Part shown: positions 1 to 10,800 of the stretch, one piece after another
How the letters are laid out: each line of letters opens with the position of its first letter
Position numbering within the stretch: position 1 is the first letter of the stretch
Assembly (NCBI RefSeq): GCF_014633365.1
Contig: NC_068350.1
Coordinates: 26,127,680-26,191,679 of the forward strand
Direction: 5' to 3'
Length of the DNA: 64,000 nucleotides
Origin: Diospyros lotus
Lineage: Eukaryota > Streptophyta > Magnoliopsida > Ericales > Ebenaceae
The notes under the pieces: generated by a model
Database searches by the model: none
The model's input: the letters and a program-made list of their open reading frames with translations, nothing else
Told to the model about the DNA's origin: nothing
Made by a program: the position numbers and the translations under genes

Positions 1-1
1 T

Positions 2-553
2 TTGGGTCCAGAAATTGTGGAACAAACTGTACAAGCCATTGAAAAGATCAAAGATAGTATGAAGAAGGCTCAAGATAGACAGAAAAACTATGTAGATAAA
101 AGAAGAAGGGATTTGGAGTTTTCCATTGGTGATAAGGTATTCTTAAAAGTTACACCCATAAAAGGAGTTTTACGATTTGGGAAGAAAGGAAAGCTTAGAC
201 CTCGGTTTATAGGCCCATTTGAGATCTTAAAGCGGGTTGGGAATGTTGCTTATCAGCTAGCCTTACCACCAGATCTCTCAGCAGTACATGACGTTTTCCA
301 CATATCAATGCTCAGAAAGTATGTCCCCGACCCAACCCATGTAATAAAGCATCAACCATTAGAGATACAGCAAGACCTGAAATATGAGGAGGCACCAATA
401 AGCATTGTTACTCGGGAAGTAAGAAGGCTTCGCAATAAAGATATACCATTGGTCAAGGTGTTATGGAAACATCATTCAGTCGAAGAAGCAACATGGGAGC
501 ACGAGGACGATATGCGATCCAAATATCCCCAGCTGTTTGATGACGAGAAGTAA
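2..553 (+). CDS. Integrase C-terminal domain plus chromodomain (gypsy pol, 5'-partial)
   Basis: The 183 residues continue from outside the window, so the apparent start is not a real start codon. Residues about 40-110 are the integrase C-terminal domain: IGDKVFLKVTP, then KLRPRFIGPFEILKRVGNVAYQL, then VHDVFHISMLRKY, the usual order in plant gypsy integrases. Residues about 128-178 form a chromodomain ending in VKVLWKHHSVEEATWEHEDD, where the aromatic residues of the fold are kept. Chromodomains of this kind are thought to steer integration to marked chromatin. The frame is open to a normal TAA at 551-553, so this end of pol is not obviously broken. Whether the rest is intact cannot be seen. 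Confidence 0.9.
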   Translation: MGPEIVEQTVQAIEKIKDSMKKAQDRQKNYVDKRRRDLEFSIGDKVFLKVTPIKGVLRFGKKGKLRPRFIGPFEILKRVGNVAYQLALPPDLSAVHDVFHISMLRKYVPDPTHVIKHQPLEIQQDLKYEEAPISIVTREVRRLRNKDIPLVKVLWKHHSVEEATWEHEDDMRSKYPQLFDDEK

Positions 554-594
554 GGTAAATTTTCGAGGACGAAAATTGTTTTAGGAAGGTAGAT

Positions 595-1910
595 TGTAAC
601 GCCCAAGATTTTTAAACTGAAATATAATGTAATACTTGGGATTTTTAGCTTCTAATACTTGAGCAAATATGTCCTTTCAAGGGATTATAGAAGCCTTGAG
701 ACAAAGGTTCAGTTTTTGAGCCAGTGGCAAAATCGTAAATATTGAGGTTCGGGTAAAAGTGTAATTTACCTAAAAACTAGGGGTATTAGCGTAATTAGTC
801 CTTTCTTCGGGGACTAAAATGCAATTAAAAATTGGCCTAGGGACCAAGTTGAAAAGGGTCTAAGTGCAATTACCTGAAAAGTTTGGGCCAAAGTGTAATT
901 CTTGAAATATTTTTCCTAAGGGCATTTGGGAGATTCAAGAAAAGCCTTATAAATGATTTTAGAGATAAGGATGAAGCCTCATGATGATATTAGAGTCATG
1001 ATGATATTAGAGATAAGATGAAGGCTCATGATGACTTTAAGGATAAGATTTGATATGATTTGGATAAGATTTGATAAGATCTTATGTGGATAAGATTTGA
1101 TTCAGATAAGAATCATTGCAGAATATCTTAAAAGATATGGAATGATTAGAGAATATTTTAGAAGATTTGAAATGATTGGAATATCTTGAAAGTTTAGAAA
1201 AGATTTGAAATGATTGTGACTTACTTGGTGACCAAGTTTCCAAGCCTATAAATAGGGCTCATGGCCAAGAGTTTCCTCATTCTAAGTTGGGATAAATTCG
1301 TGCTAGACGGGAGTGCTTCGAGCTTTTTGTAAAGGTGAAGCCTTCAGCATTCAAATCTCATCAAACCAAGTTAAGGTAAGTACATTATGAACTATTTATG
1401 ATGTTTAAGCATGACTATGAACTATGTTATGTGGTCCCTCATGTTATGTTATGTTCACGCAAGTTTCGGGACCGGAGCTCGGTAGCGCTACGCACGAGGG
1501 TTCTTACCCCTGCAAGTTGGTGGAACCTCTCGTGTCTCCATACGATATGTTATGTTATGTCATGACTTGTTTAAATACATATGATGGTTCTCTTGTACTT
1601 ACTGAGATTTGCGTAATCTCACCCCCCTTATGTTTCCCCCTCCCCCAGGTGAGCATGAATGAGGAGACCAGGACATGGACGTGGAGCGTGGTGGGTTGTC
1701 TAAAAAGGATTTTCAAGAACTTAAGTTTAGTTTTCTTTTGAAAACAATGTTTTTAGGGTTGAACTCTGATCTTTTCCTATATGTATGCCATAAAGCATGT
1801 CTTGGAATTTTATTTGATTTAAAGGAAGTATGATTTTTGGTTTTAAGCTCCGAATATTTTTATATGAATATTATTATCATTAAGCATGTAAGTAAGTTAC
1901 GGGTGTGACA
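595..1910 (+). repeat. 3' LTR of the chromovirus (1316 bp)
   Basis: The LTR begins TGTAACGCCC right after the purine tract and ends GGGTGTGACA, so its ends are short inverted repeats (TGT.../...ACA). A TATA box (TATAAATA) lies at 1247-1254. A consensus splice-donor-like site AAG|GTAAGT is at 1375/1376, a perfect 7-bp hairpin (TGAGATT, 5-nt loop, AATCTCA) at 1603-1621, and a pyrimidine-rich CCCCCAG at 1642-1648. The same order recurs in three other gypsy LTRs here (see findings). The second LTR is outside the window, so age cannot be judged. Confidence 0.85.
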
Positions 1911-2802
1911 TTTGCTGTCATCAAAACGCGCCTGAGTGGTTATCGACAATGAATGAACTCCTTGGAAAAGACAAGAACACGTTTATCATTTTCAGAAAAT
2001 ATCTAAATTTGTCTAGGTAACCCTTTTAACCAAACTTTCTTGGTTATTGCCCTTAAGCCTAATATTTTATGAAATTTTTGCATTTTACTTCCGTTTTTTA
2101 TAAAATTTGATGAGCCACTTGCAACTTATTTACTATTGTAATTATTCCCATTTTATTTGCATAAGCTACAATTTTGAATGAAATGTATGATTTCTTTAAA
2201 ATTTTGAATTATTACTTAAGAACTTGTGTATGATGACATGTATTTAGTTCTCATATATCTTTGTGGATAATGAGTAGGATAGGTGGGTTAGCAAGAGGGC
2301 AATTGGTGTCTTCATCTCGAACCATGACGTGAGTTCACTTGCTATACTGACATTTAGTGATCTTACACTCGTTAATCATAGTGGATTTATTATAATAATG
2401 TATTTTCAAGGTTATTGGTTGTTCAGGAGCATAAAACTTTTTTTGAGTTGCTACTAGGTAATTTATCTCTTATAACTTGGCATAATTCCTTTCGAGCTCC
2501 TAGAGCTCAACTAGCGAAATGAGTTTTGGATCCTTAATGATTGGTTCTAAGACTCGCGTGGGGGTTGTAGTACAACTTGATCGAAGCATGTAATAGGACT
2601 TGAAGAGAAAGAAAATATAGGCTCGCCTCTTTTGAAGGACCAATTGGGGATTATTGTAACAAATGGGTTGATGGGGGCTCCCCAATCGAAGCTTGTGAGG
2701 ATATGGGTTGACTTGTTATGATGTTAAGTATTCTTTCTCTTTGTGTTGTTGGCTACTAGCATGGGTGGATCGGGGTTTCCTCATCATCTTGAAGGCCTTT
2801 AG
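1911..2802. other. Unassigned intergenic stretch
   Basis: AT-rich sequence with no credible coding frame and no repeat boundary that I could place. The short frame around 2500-2685 has no codon pattern or motif supporting a gene. Confidence 0.4.
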
Positions 2803-3985
2803 TATGATTCTCACAAATGGCTACAATTTGTTGTTATTATAATACAACAATTGAAGCTTGTTTGTCTCAAGGGAAACTTAGGGGTCAGCGGAGGTAAGAC
2901 AACGAGGAATTAGGGAGATGACTGGGGACTGGCTCAATCCACTATATGGGAGAGTGATGAGAAGGCCTCGGTAATTGCCTTGAGTGGTTACTTGGAATAG
3001 GGTCCTGAAAGGCCTTTGGATGGAGGCAGATTCCAAGGGTCTTTGGCTACAAAAGGCTTGGTAGCTAGTTGGTCCCAAAGGGGTCTTTAGAGGTGGTAGT
3101 TTGTAGAGGTATTCGAAAAAGATGAGGCATGAAGGGTCTTTGGTGGGTAAATAACCTAATGAAGGCTTTGGGGGCTGGTTTCTGTGGTTGAACCCTAAAA
3201 GGGTTTTTGGTGGTGGCAGAACTCAGAAAGGATTGATGGGTCTAAAGAATCCTAGGTCGGCTCTCACGAATGGGTTGTCCCAAAAGGGTTTTTAGGTTTG
3301 GAGGTGCAAAAATAGAGGATAGTTAGAAGACACGCAGGAATTCCTCCTGCGTGGGTCTTCTGGTGCCCAAGTTAGCCATGTTAATGAGGCAAATGGGGTC
3401 GCAAATGCAAAGTGTGGGTGTAGTGAGCTAGTCTTCGGAAGGTTGAGACCATTTGAATAGGGTGCGCTTGAAAAGGCAAAGGCTTCAAATGAGGGTTGTG
3501 CCCTTCTGATGAGCCAAGGCTTCAGGTTCTATCCTAGTTCCCGAATGTGTGGGTCTAGGGGGTATTTATAGTCACTAGATGATAAGGATAAGTGGCACAT
3601 GAGAACACGTGGCACACATGCATTATGGCATCTAGTAGAACCCTTTGGGTGTAAGCACCAAGCCTTTAGATGTCCCGGCTAGGATTGGAAGGCCCTGAAA
3701 TGCCTAAAAGGTGACCTTCAAGTATAGAAAGCCCTAAAAAGAAGGTCAACCAGGTCTTCGGGAGGGAGGACATGGGTTAAGTTATTGGAGGATCTCTTTG
3801 AATGTCTCCGGAGGTGCCATTAATCTCGCAGGCTATAGTGCACAGCCAGCTGCCCCTTCGAGGCTAACCAACCTTGAAGGGGCATGTGGATGGGTTTTCA
3901 GAGGTCCTTGAAGACTCTCTTCCACAACACAGTGCCTCCAAGGAAGCTACCATGTCGAAGGGTCTCCTAAAGGCTATGCAACAAT
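2803..3985 (+). repeat. Diverged LTR-like sequence related to the LTR at 35012-36244
   Basis: Several stretches match the first ~830 bp of the LTR at 35012 in the same order: the start (TTGTTGTT..TATAAT.. then TTTGTCT), a hairpin followed by TGGTGCCCAAGT (TGATGCCTAAGT in the other copy), TATTTATAG, and a GGCTATGCAA block near the end. The 3' part of that LTR, including its TATA box, is absent, so this is a truncated or strongly diverged copy. Short open frames inside it are incidental. Boundaries are approximate. Confidence 0.45.
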
Positions 3986-4560
3986 AGTTTTACTTGGCTT
4001 TTAAACTATTATATTAGTCTATAAACTTAAACACTAACTATTTGAAGGCAATTTTTTTTTGGTTGAATATATTTGATTTAATTATCCGCAAAAAGCAAGA
4101 TAAATTTTTAATGGGAAAGAGATACAACATCTTTTGAATTTGAAATTCAAATTTGGGTTACAGCTAAAGGTTCCAATGGATGCATTTCTTGTTGGAAAAG
4201 TCAAGTACATCCGGTATTAAGAAAGACTTGTAAGGCTTGCGGGAATGACTATTTAATCACAAGTGAAGGAGAGTGTATTGGTTGAAGTGCTAAAAGTTTG
4301 AAAAGTGTTGGATCCCACTGTTTACTTATTTCCTTGTGTAGATTTGATCAAACTTTATAAGTGATTATTGTAATTTGTTTACTCACCAATAGAGAGGGGG
4401 GATCTCACATTTATTGCTGCATGTCAAAGGCACTAGTTAATAGTTATTTATAAACTCCGGTAATTGATCCTTTAACAGAAGAAGCCTAAACCGCGCTGAG
4501 GGCAAAGCCGCGGTAATGACAGATCAGCCTTTTGACTTGACTTTTTCTAAGCAAATATTA
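3986..4560. other. Unassigned intergenic stretch
   Basis: AT-rich, with no reading frame or repeat structure that I can support. Confidence 0.4.
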
Positions 4561-4846
4561 TTATTATTATTATGATTTTTTAATTCATTTAATTCTAATT
4601 AGTTTAGCTTAAATTCACCTTAAATTAGGCTATTTAAAATGAATTTGAGGTATTTTAAATTCACAAAAAATAAAAAAAAATTAGGATTAATTTGACCTCT
4701 TTTATTTTTCCTAAAATATTTCTCGTATTATCTTACCAGTTACCAGGATCCAAACCCGACCCCGAGTCGCCAAAAATTCAACTCTCTCTCTGTCTCTCTG
4801 TATGTGCGTCTTTTTCCAAAGGCGAAAGCCAAAGGCGGTTTAGTTT
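4561..4846 (+). promoter_or_regulatory. Probable promoter and 5' UTR of the Sel1-repeat gene
   Basis: This stretch lies immediately upstream of the ATG at 4847. A CT-rich tract (CTCTCTCTCTGTCTCTCTGT) at 4782-4801 is typical of plant 5' UTRs or core promoters (Y-patch). No clear TATA box is near it. The transcription start is not known. Confidence 0.4.
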
Positions 4847-7800
4847 ATGGGAAAACCTCTGACCAAAGCCGCAGCGACAGCTACGCTACGACAGCTCGGT
4901 GGCATAACAGCGCAGCTTATCAGTAGTCCTACTAAACCCATATCGCCGGCGGATACTGCCAGGACCGGCTGCGGCCAAGTGGAGCGGCGGAATTTGAAGA
5001 AGAGGAAGATGGAGAACAACTGCGGCGGCGGCGGCGGAAGCGGAAGCAGCAGCAACAGCAGCAACCAGTTAGGGCGGACGCCGCTGTCAGGGGTAGTGTC
5101 GGATTGCGTGAAGCGGTGGTTCCAGGACACGCTCAAGGAGGCTAAAGCCGGAGACGTCTCGATGCAGGTCTTGGTCGGCCAGATGTATTACAACGGCTAC
5201 GGCGTCGCCAAGGATGCCCAGAAGGTCTCCTCTCTCTCTCGCCCCCCCCCCCCCCCCCCCCCCCCTTTATTTCTTCACGCCGAACTGGATTCATGCTTCC
5301 ATTTTTACCATCATCTGCCGATTATGTGACTTGGATGTCTTGATTCGGCTTTCTGAGTTTCCGAGGTTTGGTGAGTCTATTTTTTCCTACCAACACAACG
5401 GGTTTTTTGTTTTTGTTTTACCCTAAGGAACATTTGAACACTTGTATGCATAACTGAGCAAAAAAGAAAGAATTATATCTTTCATTCGAGGTGTTTCTTG
5501 GCCGTCTAGGAACTAGCGTTTGTCAAGATGAAGAATATTGAAACAAAAATAAAATTTGTTGCAGAATATCCCAAAATTTTGATAGAGAACGTAGGAGAAA
5601 ACAAAGAAAATATAAATAGAAGAGAATCAACAGAAAATGATGTGATGCGGTCCAGCCTTTGTCCTACATCCAAGGGCCAAAGGGAGAGAAATCCACTAAT
5701 TAAAAGTAATCAGGTACGAAGATGAGAATTCTCTGGGAATACCAAAAATCTCATCAAAATCAGAAAATCAATTCTCTCACACCCACTTTTCACTGGCTTT
5801 TTTTCACTTCACTCAAAAATAAACTATAGCTATACCTGCTCATAAGGAAGTAACTACTTGTGTAAACACAGCTATTGTGCGGTCAAGCCCATGATTAGAA
5901 TTCAAGACATAAGAAATCTCCCCATTCCATTGGTTGAATCCCACTTTGAGAGTGATTGGGATAATTACAACCTAGCTAATTACCCTGATAATATCTAATC
6001 ATGAGTTGATTATATACACATTCTATACATGGAAGATTAGACATCTCATAAATCTCACTCTCCCATAAGTTGGAGCACATATATGATATGTGCCAACCTT
6101 GTTACAAATGTAGTTTATCCGATAACCCCTGAGTGACTTTGTGAAGGCACCTGCTAGTTGATTATTGGCATTGACAAACTCAATGACAATAATACTTTCA
6201 GTTAGTTTTTCTTTGATAAAGTGACAGTTAATCTTAATATACTTGGTCCTTCATAAAATATTGGATTTGAGGCGATATGGAGTGCGGCCTGATTGTCACA
6301 CACAAGTTTCATAGGAGACATTCTACACAACTTTAGTTCTTGAAGAAGTTGTCTGAGTTATATAAGCTCACATGTTGCATTAGCCATAGCTCGGTACTCT
6401 ACTTCGACACTTGACCTTGCTACCATATTTTGCTTTTTACTTTTTCAAGAAACCAAATTACCTCCAATCAGAGCACAATACCCTGAAGTCAATCTCCTAT
6501 CAGAGGGAGATCCTGCCCAGTCAGCATTTGAATAGCACCAAATCTCTGAATGTCCCCTATCCTCATAGAGCAATCCTTTCCCTGGTGCACTCTTGATATA
6601 CTTCAAAATACGGAGAACAACATCCCAGTGAAAGTTGCATGGAGAGTTGAGAAACTGACTGACTACACTCACAACGAAAGAGATGTTTGGTCTTGTTACT
6701 GTGAGATAATTCAACTTTGCCACTAGTCTTCGACATCTTCTAGGGTCTAACAATGGCTCCCCTAACCTGGTAGAAGTTTGATGTTAGGATCCATTGGAGT
6801 GTTGACTAGTTTGGAATCTAATAGGCTAGTTTCTTCTAGGATATCCAATGCGTACTTTCTCTATGATATAGAAATACCATCTCTTGACTGAGCCACCTCA
6901 ATACCCAAGAAGTATCTAAGTTGCCTCATATCTTTTGTCTAAAAATGTCTGAACAGATGTTCCTTTAGCTATTGTATGCCTACTCGATTACTCCCAGTGA
7001 TGACAATGTCATCTACATAAGCCACGAGGTAGATGCATTGTTGCGATGGTGAGTGTCGATAAAAAATAAAATGATCGGCTTCACTCTAGGTTATTCCAAA
7101 GGCCTGAACCACAATACTAAACTGGTCAAACCATGCTCGCGGAGATTATTTTAATCCATAGAGTGACTTACGAAGTTTGCAAACTAATTTAGACCCCCCC
7201 TGAGCAACTGACCCAGATGGTTGCTCCATGTATACTTCTTCCTGCAAGTCACCATGAAGAAATGCATTTTTAATATCAAGATGGTGGATTGACCAATGAT
7301 ACATAGTAGCTAGAGAAAGGAATAGATGAACAAAGGCCATATTATATTCACCACCGAAGAGAAGGTATCACTGTAATCCAGCTTGAAGATTTGACTATAC
7401 CCTTTATCGACCAAACGTGCTTTGAGGCAATCAATGGTTCCATCAGGGCCAATCTTGGGAGTAAAAATCCATCGACGCGCAACAGTATTCTTTCTTGACG
7501 GGAAAGGAACCAGGTCCCATGTTGCATTAGGGTGCGAGGCTTTCATCTCATCAAAGCATATCCTGACGCTAACCAAGATATGATCAAGCTTCACCTGTAT
7601 CTTTAGGAATAGGGACTGAAGAAAGACTTGAAACAAAGGCACAATAGGTAGGTGGTAGGCGATCATACTTTAAAAAATGATAAATAGGGTAAGGATTGAG
7701 AGTAGACCGTTTACCTTTGCGTTGGGTAATAGGGAGACTATATGTGTCCAGATCCATGGGAGGAGGGACATTTGGCAGAGAGAGTGAGTCCACACGGGTC

Positions 7801-10800
7801 GGTGCAGTTGGTGGGCTAGCATCAGTAGTAGGACGAGGATGACGATGGTAAGTGAGAAGAGGAGGATCGATGGAAGAAGAAACATGCAAATCCCTTAAAG
7901 ACAAGGAAGGAGAATAAAAGGGAATGGGTAAAACCTGACAATGCGTTGCAGGTCGGGTTGAGCAACTAGAAAGAAGGATTGCTGTTCAAAGAAAGTAACA
8001 TCAGCAGACATGATGTATCTGCATAACTCAAGAGAATAACATTTGTAGCCCTTCTTTAACCAAGAATAGCCTAAGAAAATGCATTTAAGAACCTTAGTAG
8101 CAAGCTTATCTTCCTTGGAAGAAAGATGATGCACAAAACAAACACAACCAAAGGCATGAAAGGGAAGGAAGGAAAGCGGCTGTGTAGGAAATAAAACACG
8201 ATGAGGGATTTGGTCCTGCAGAATAGAATAGGGCATGCAATTAATAAGATAACAGGCAATAAGAATTGCATCACCCCATAATTGAGAGGGAAGATTAGCA
8301 TGCAATAATAGAGTTCGGGCAGTCTCAATCAAATGACGATTTTTCCTTTCAGCGACGCCATTATGTTGTGGAGTATATGGACAAGAAGATTAATGTAAAA
8401 TACCCTAAGTAGCCATAAATGTTGTAAATTGAGAGGAAAAATATTCTAGAGCATTATCACTACGCAAGGTACAAATGGTTTTACCAAACTAAGTCTTTAT
8501 TTTAGCACAAAATGTTTGAAACATGAAAAATAATTCTGAATGACTTTTCAATAAGAAGAGTCAAGTACAACGAGAATAGTCATCAATGAAGATAACAAAG
8601 TAAGAAAAACCCAAAGTAGATTGAACATGACTAGCACCCCATACATCCGTGTGAATAAGAGAGAAAGGGGACTTAGCTCTATTGGAGATGTGATGTGGAA
8701 AATGACTACGAGTGTAATTTCCACATTGACAAGACTCACAATTGAAAACAGATAAAGAAGATAAACTTGAACCAATTTCTTGAATTTAGAGAGTCTTGGG
8801 TGACCAAGACGATGATGGAAGAGCTCAGGAGAGGTGATACCGGTGGAAGCTACTGGTGGACTAGGCGTAGCTAGATGGTAGTGACCTTGCAACTCATGCC
8901 TGACGCCAATTGTCCGTCTCGTACCCTGGTCCTGTACACAAACAGAGTTAGGAGTTAAGGTGACTGAGCAGTTAAGGGTTTTAGTGAGTTGGCTAACTGA
9001 GATCAAATTAAAAGGACTATCAAGGACATATAAAACAAAATTTAAAGATAAAGACAAGGTGAGTGTGGTTTGGCCTAACTCCTTAATTGCAGTTTTGGTG
9101 CCATCAGCCAGGGTAACATTGGGCCAGGTATCAGAATAGGTAAGTGAGGAGAAAAGAAGTTCATTACCACACATATGGTCAGTGGCGCCAGAATCTATAA
9201 TCCAAGGACCAAGAGATGGGCTTGTAGCAACGCAAGCAACGAGATTGCTAGGGTGGGACTACTGTGTGGCTTGGAACTTTAGGAAAGCATCGTACTCAGC
9301 TGCAGATATAGGTATCAACTGTGAACCCAGTGGAGATAGGGTAGGACTAGGATCACTCTGAAACGCATGAGCTGCACTAGTAGATGATGCAGGCGGAGCA
9401 GCTGGCCGACCATGTTTCTTCTAGCATTTTTCCTCAAGATGACCCATTTTCTTGCAAAAGGTACATTGTGGACGTGGGCAACTATTATTACGTCCTCTAT
9501 TTTTTCCTAAGTTGGAGGCTTGAGATACAAGAGCCAAATATTTGGTTGGAGGAACAATAGTAGAGGAAGAGGACACACCATGTTCACCTGTCATGTTCAA
9601 CAACCTTTAGAAAGAGTCATTCATGGTAGGATTAGTGGAGCTGGTCAGGATTTGATGCCTGATGGTGTCAAATTCTGGTTTCAGTCTAGAGAGAGCAATA
9701 ACCATGAAAAACTTCTCTATTTGGGTAATCTGTTCGGTGTGGGTCGTAGTAAGAGGAAGAATAGCATCAAATTCTTGCATGAATGCGTGAACCTGTCCTA
9801 GATAAGATTCCATGGATGTTTCTTGCTTGAGATTCTTGATATTGGAGATCACAGTGTACAAACGTTGGATATCATTCGTATAGCACTCTTCAGCTTCCTT
9901 CCATACATCAACACAAGTTTCAAAGGGGCGAAAGAGCTGCAAGATTGATGGGTCAATGGATTGCCATAGGATGCTGCACAACTAGGCATCAACTTGTTCC
10001 CATCTAGCTCGGTTGGCTGCCGGCACACTTTCAGCCTTTGCGGTAAGATGATCAACTTGACCTTGTCCTTTAAACCACATTTTGATAGAGATTGCCCATG
10101 AGAGATAGTTGGCAGACCATATCAACTTGATAGTGGTGATGTTGGGTGTACTGAGATTGGAGACAACAAAGGTTTGAGAGACTTCAGAGGCATCAGATGC
10201 TGAAACAGAAGCACCAAAGGCAGAGATGGTGTCATTGAAGTTTGACATGGTGACAATTTTAACAATGGAGATGGGCTTGGAGGATGCCGGAGGTTCGATC
10301 CGGAGCGGATGGAGGTGAAACAACAATGGACGTGCCTACACGCGCCGACGCGTGGAGGCGGAAGCAATCGACATGTGGGGGTACGTGGCTTTTTCGATGG
10401 CTACATGGCACCGGGGGTCGGTCGATCTAGAGATTTCGAGGATGATGGTATGGGTGGTTTTTCGAAATTACCACTGGACAATGTGCTAATAGATTCGACA
10501 AATTGCGGGTAGAAGAAAAGCTAGGGTTTGAGTTTTGCTGGAAATGGAGACACAACGGGAAATTTTTTAGGGTTTTCTCAACACAGGCTCTGATACCATG
10601 TGAGAGTGATTGGGAGAGAAAACTTGAGAGATTAGCCTCTCAATTCTATTATTTATAGGCTAATTACAATCAATGATGGAGCTAATCATGGGAGGATAGC
10701 TAATTATCCTAATTATCATCTAATCATCAGCTGATTATATACACATTCTAGACATGGAAGATTAGACATCTCTTAAATCTCACACCTAGTACCTCAAACA

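Larger units (their letters stand above)
1..1910 (+). mobile_element. 3' part of a Ty3/gypsy chromovirus retrotransposon
   Basis: This is the distal end of an element whose 5' LTR, gag and most of pol lie outside the window. It holds an integrase C-terminus with chromodomain, a short untranslated leader containing the motif TTTCGAGGACGAAAATTG, a purine-rich run (AGGAAGGTAGA) just before the LTR, and a complete 3' LTR. The chromodomain and the TGTAACGCCC LTR start fit the Tekay/Del branch of chromoviruses. The lineage is inferred from family knowledge; the structure is seen directly. Confidence 0.88.
5945..10784 (-). mobile_element. Ty1/copia retrotransposon in intron 1, full length but decayed
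   Basis: The element lies opposite to the host gene. Its 5' LTR is at 10599-10784 (186 bp, TGTGAGA...TCTCACA), with the Met-tRNA primer binding site next to it. The 3' LTR at 5945-6059 is only 115 bp and lacks a ~70 bp block. Domain order on the minus strand is gag with zinc knuckle, protease, GAG-pre-integrase, integrase, reverse transcriptase, RNase H, which is the copia order. Frameshifts and stops split the polyprotein into many pieces. I could not find a matching target duplication. About 4.84 kb, usual for a short-LTR copia. Confidence 0.85.

Noticed and set aside
4840..5136. 98-codon open frame on the minus strand opposite exon 1
   Set aside because: It is the antisense shadow of the GC-rich exon of the Sel1-repeat gene. 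The leucine and proline runs come from the glycine/serine codons on the other strand.
5528..5725. 65-codon frame in intron 1
   Set aside because: Asparagine/lysine/glutamate-rich composition follows from A-rich DNA. It has no motif and lies within an intron.
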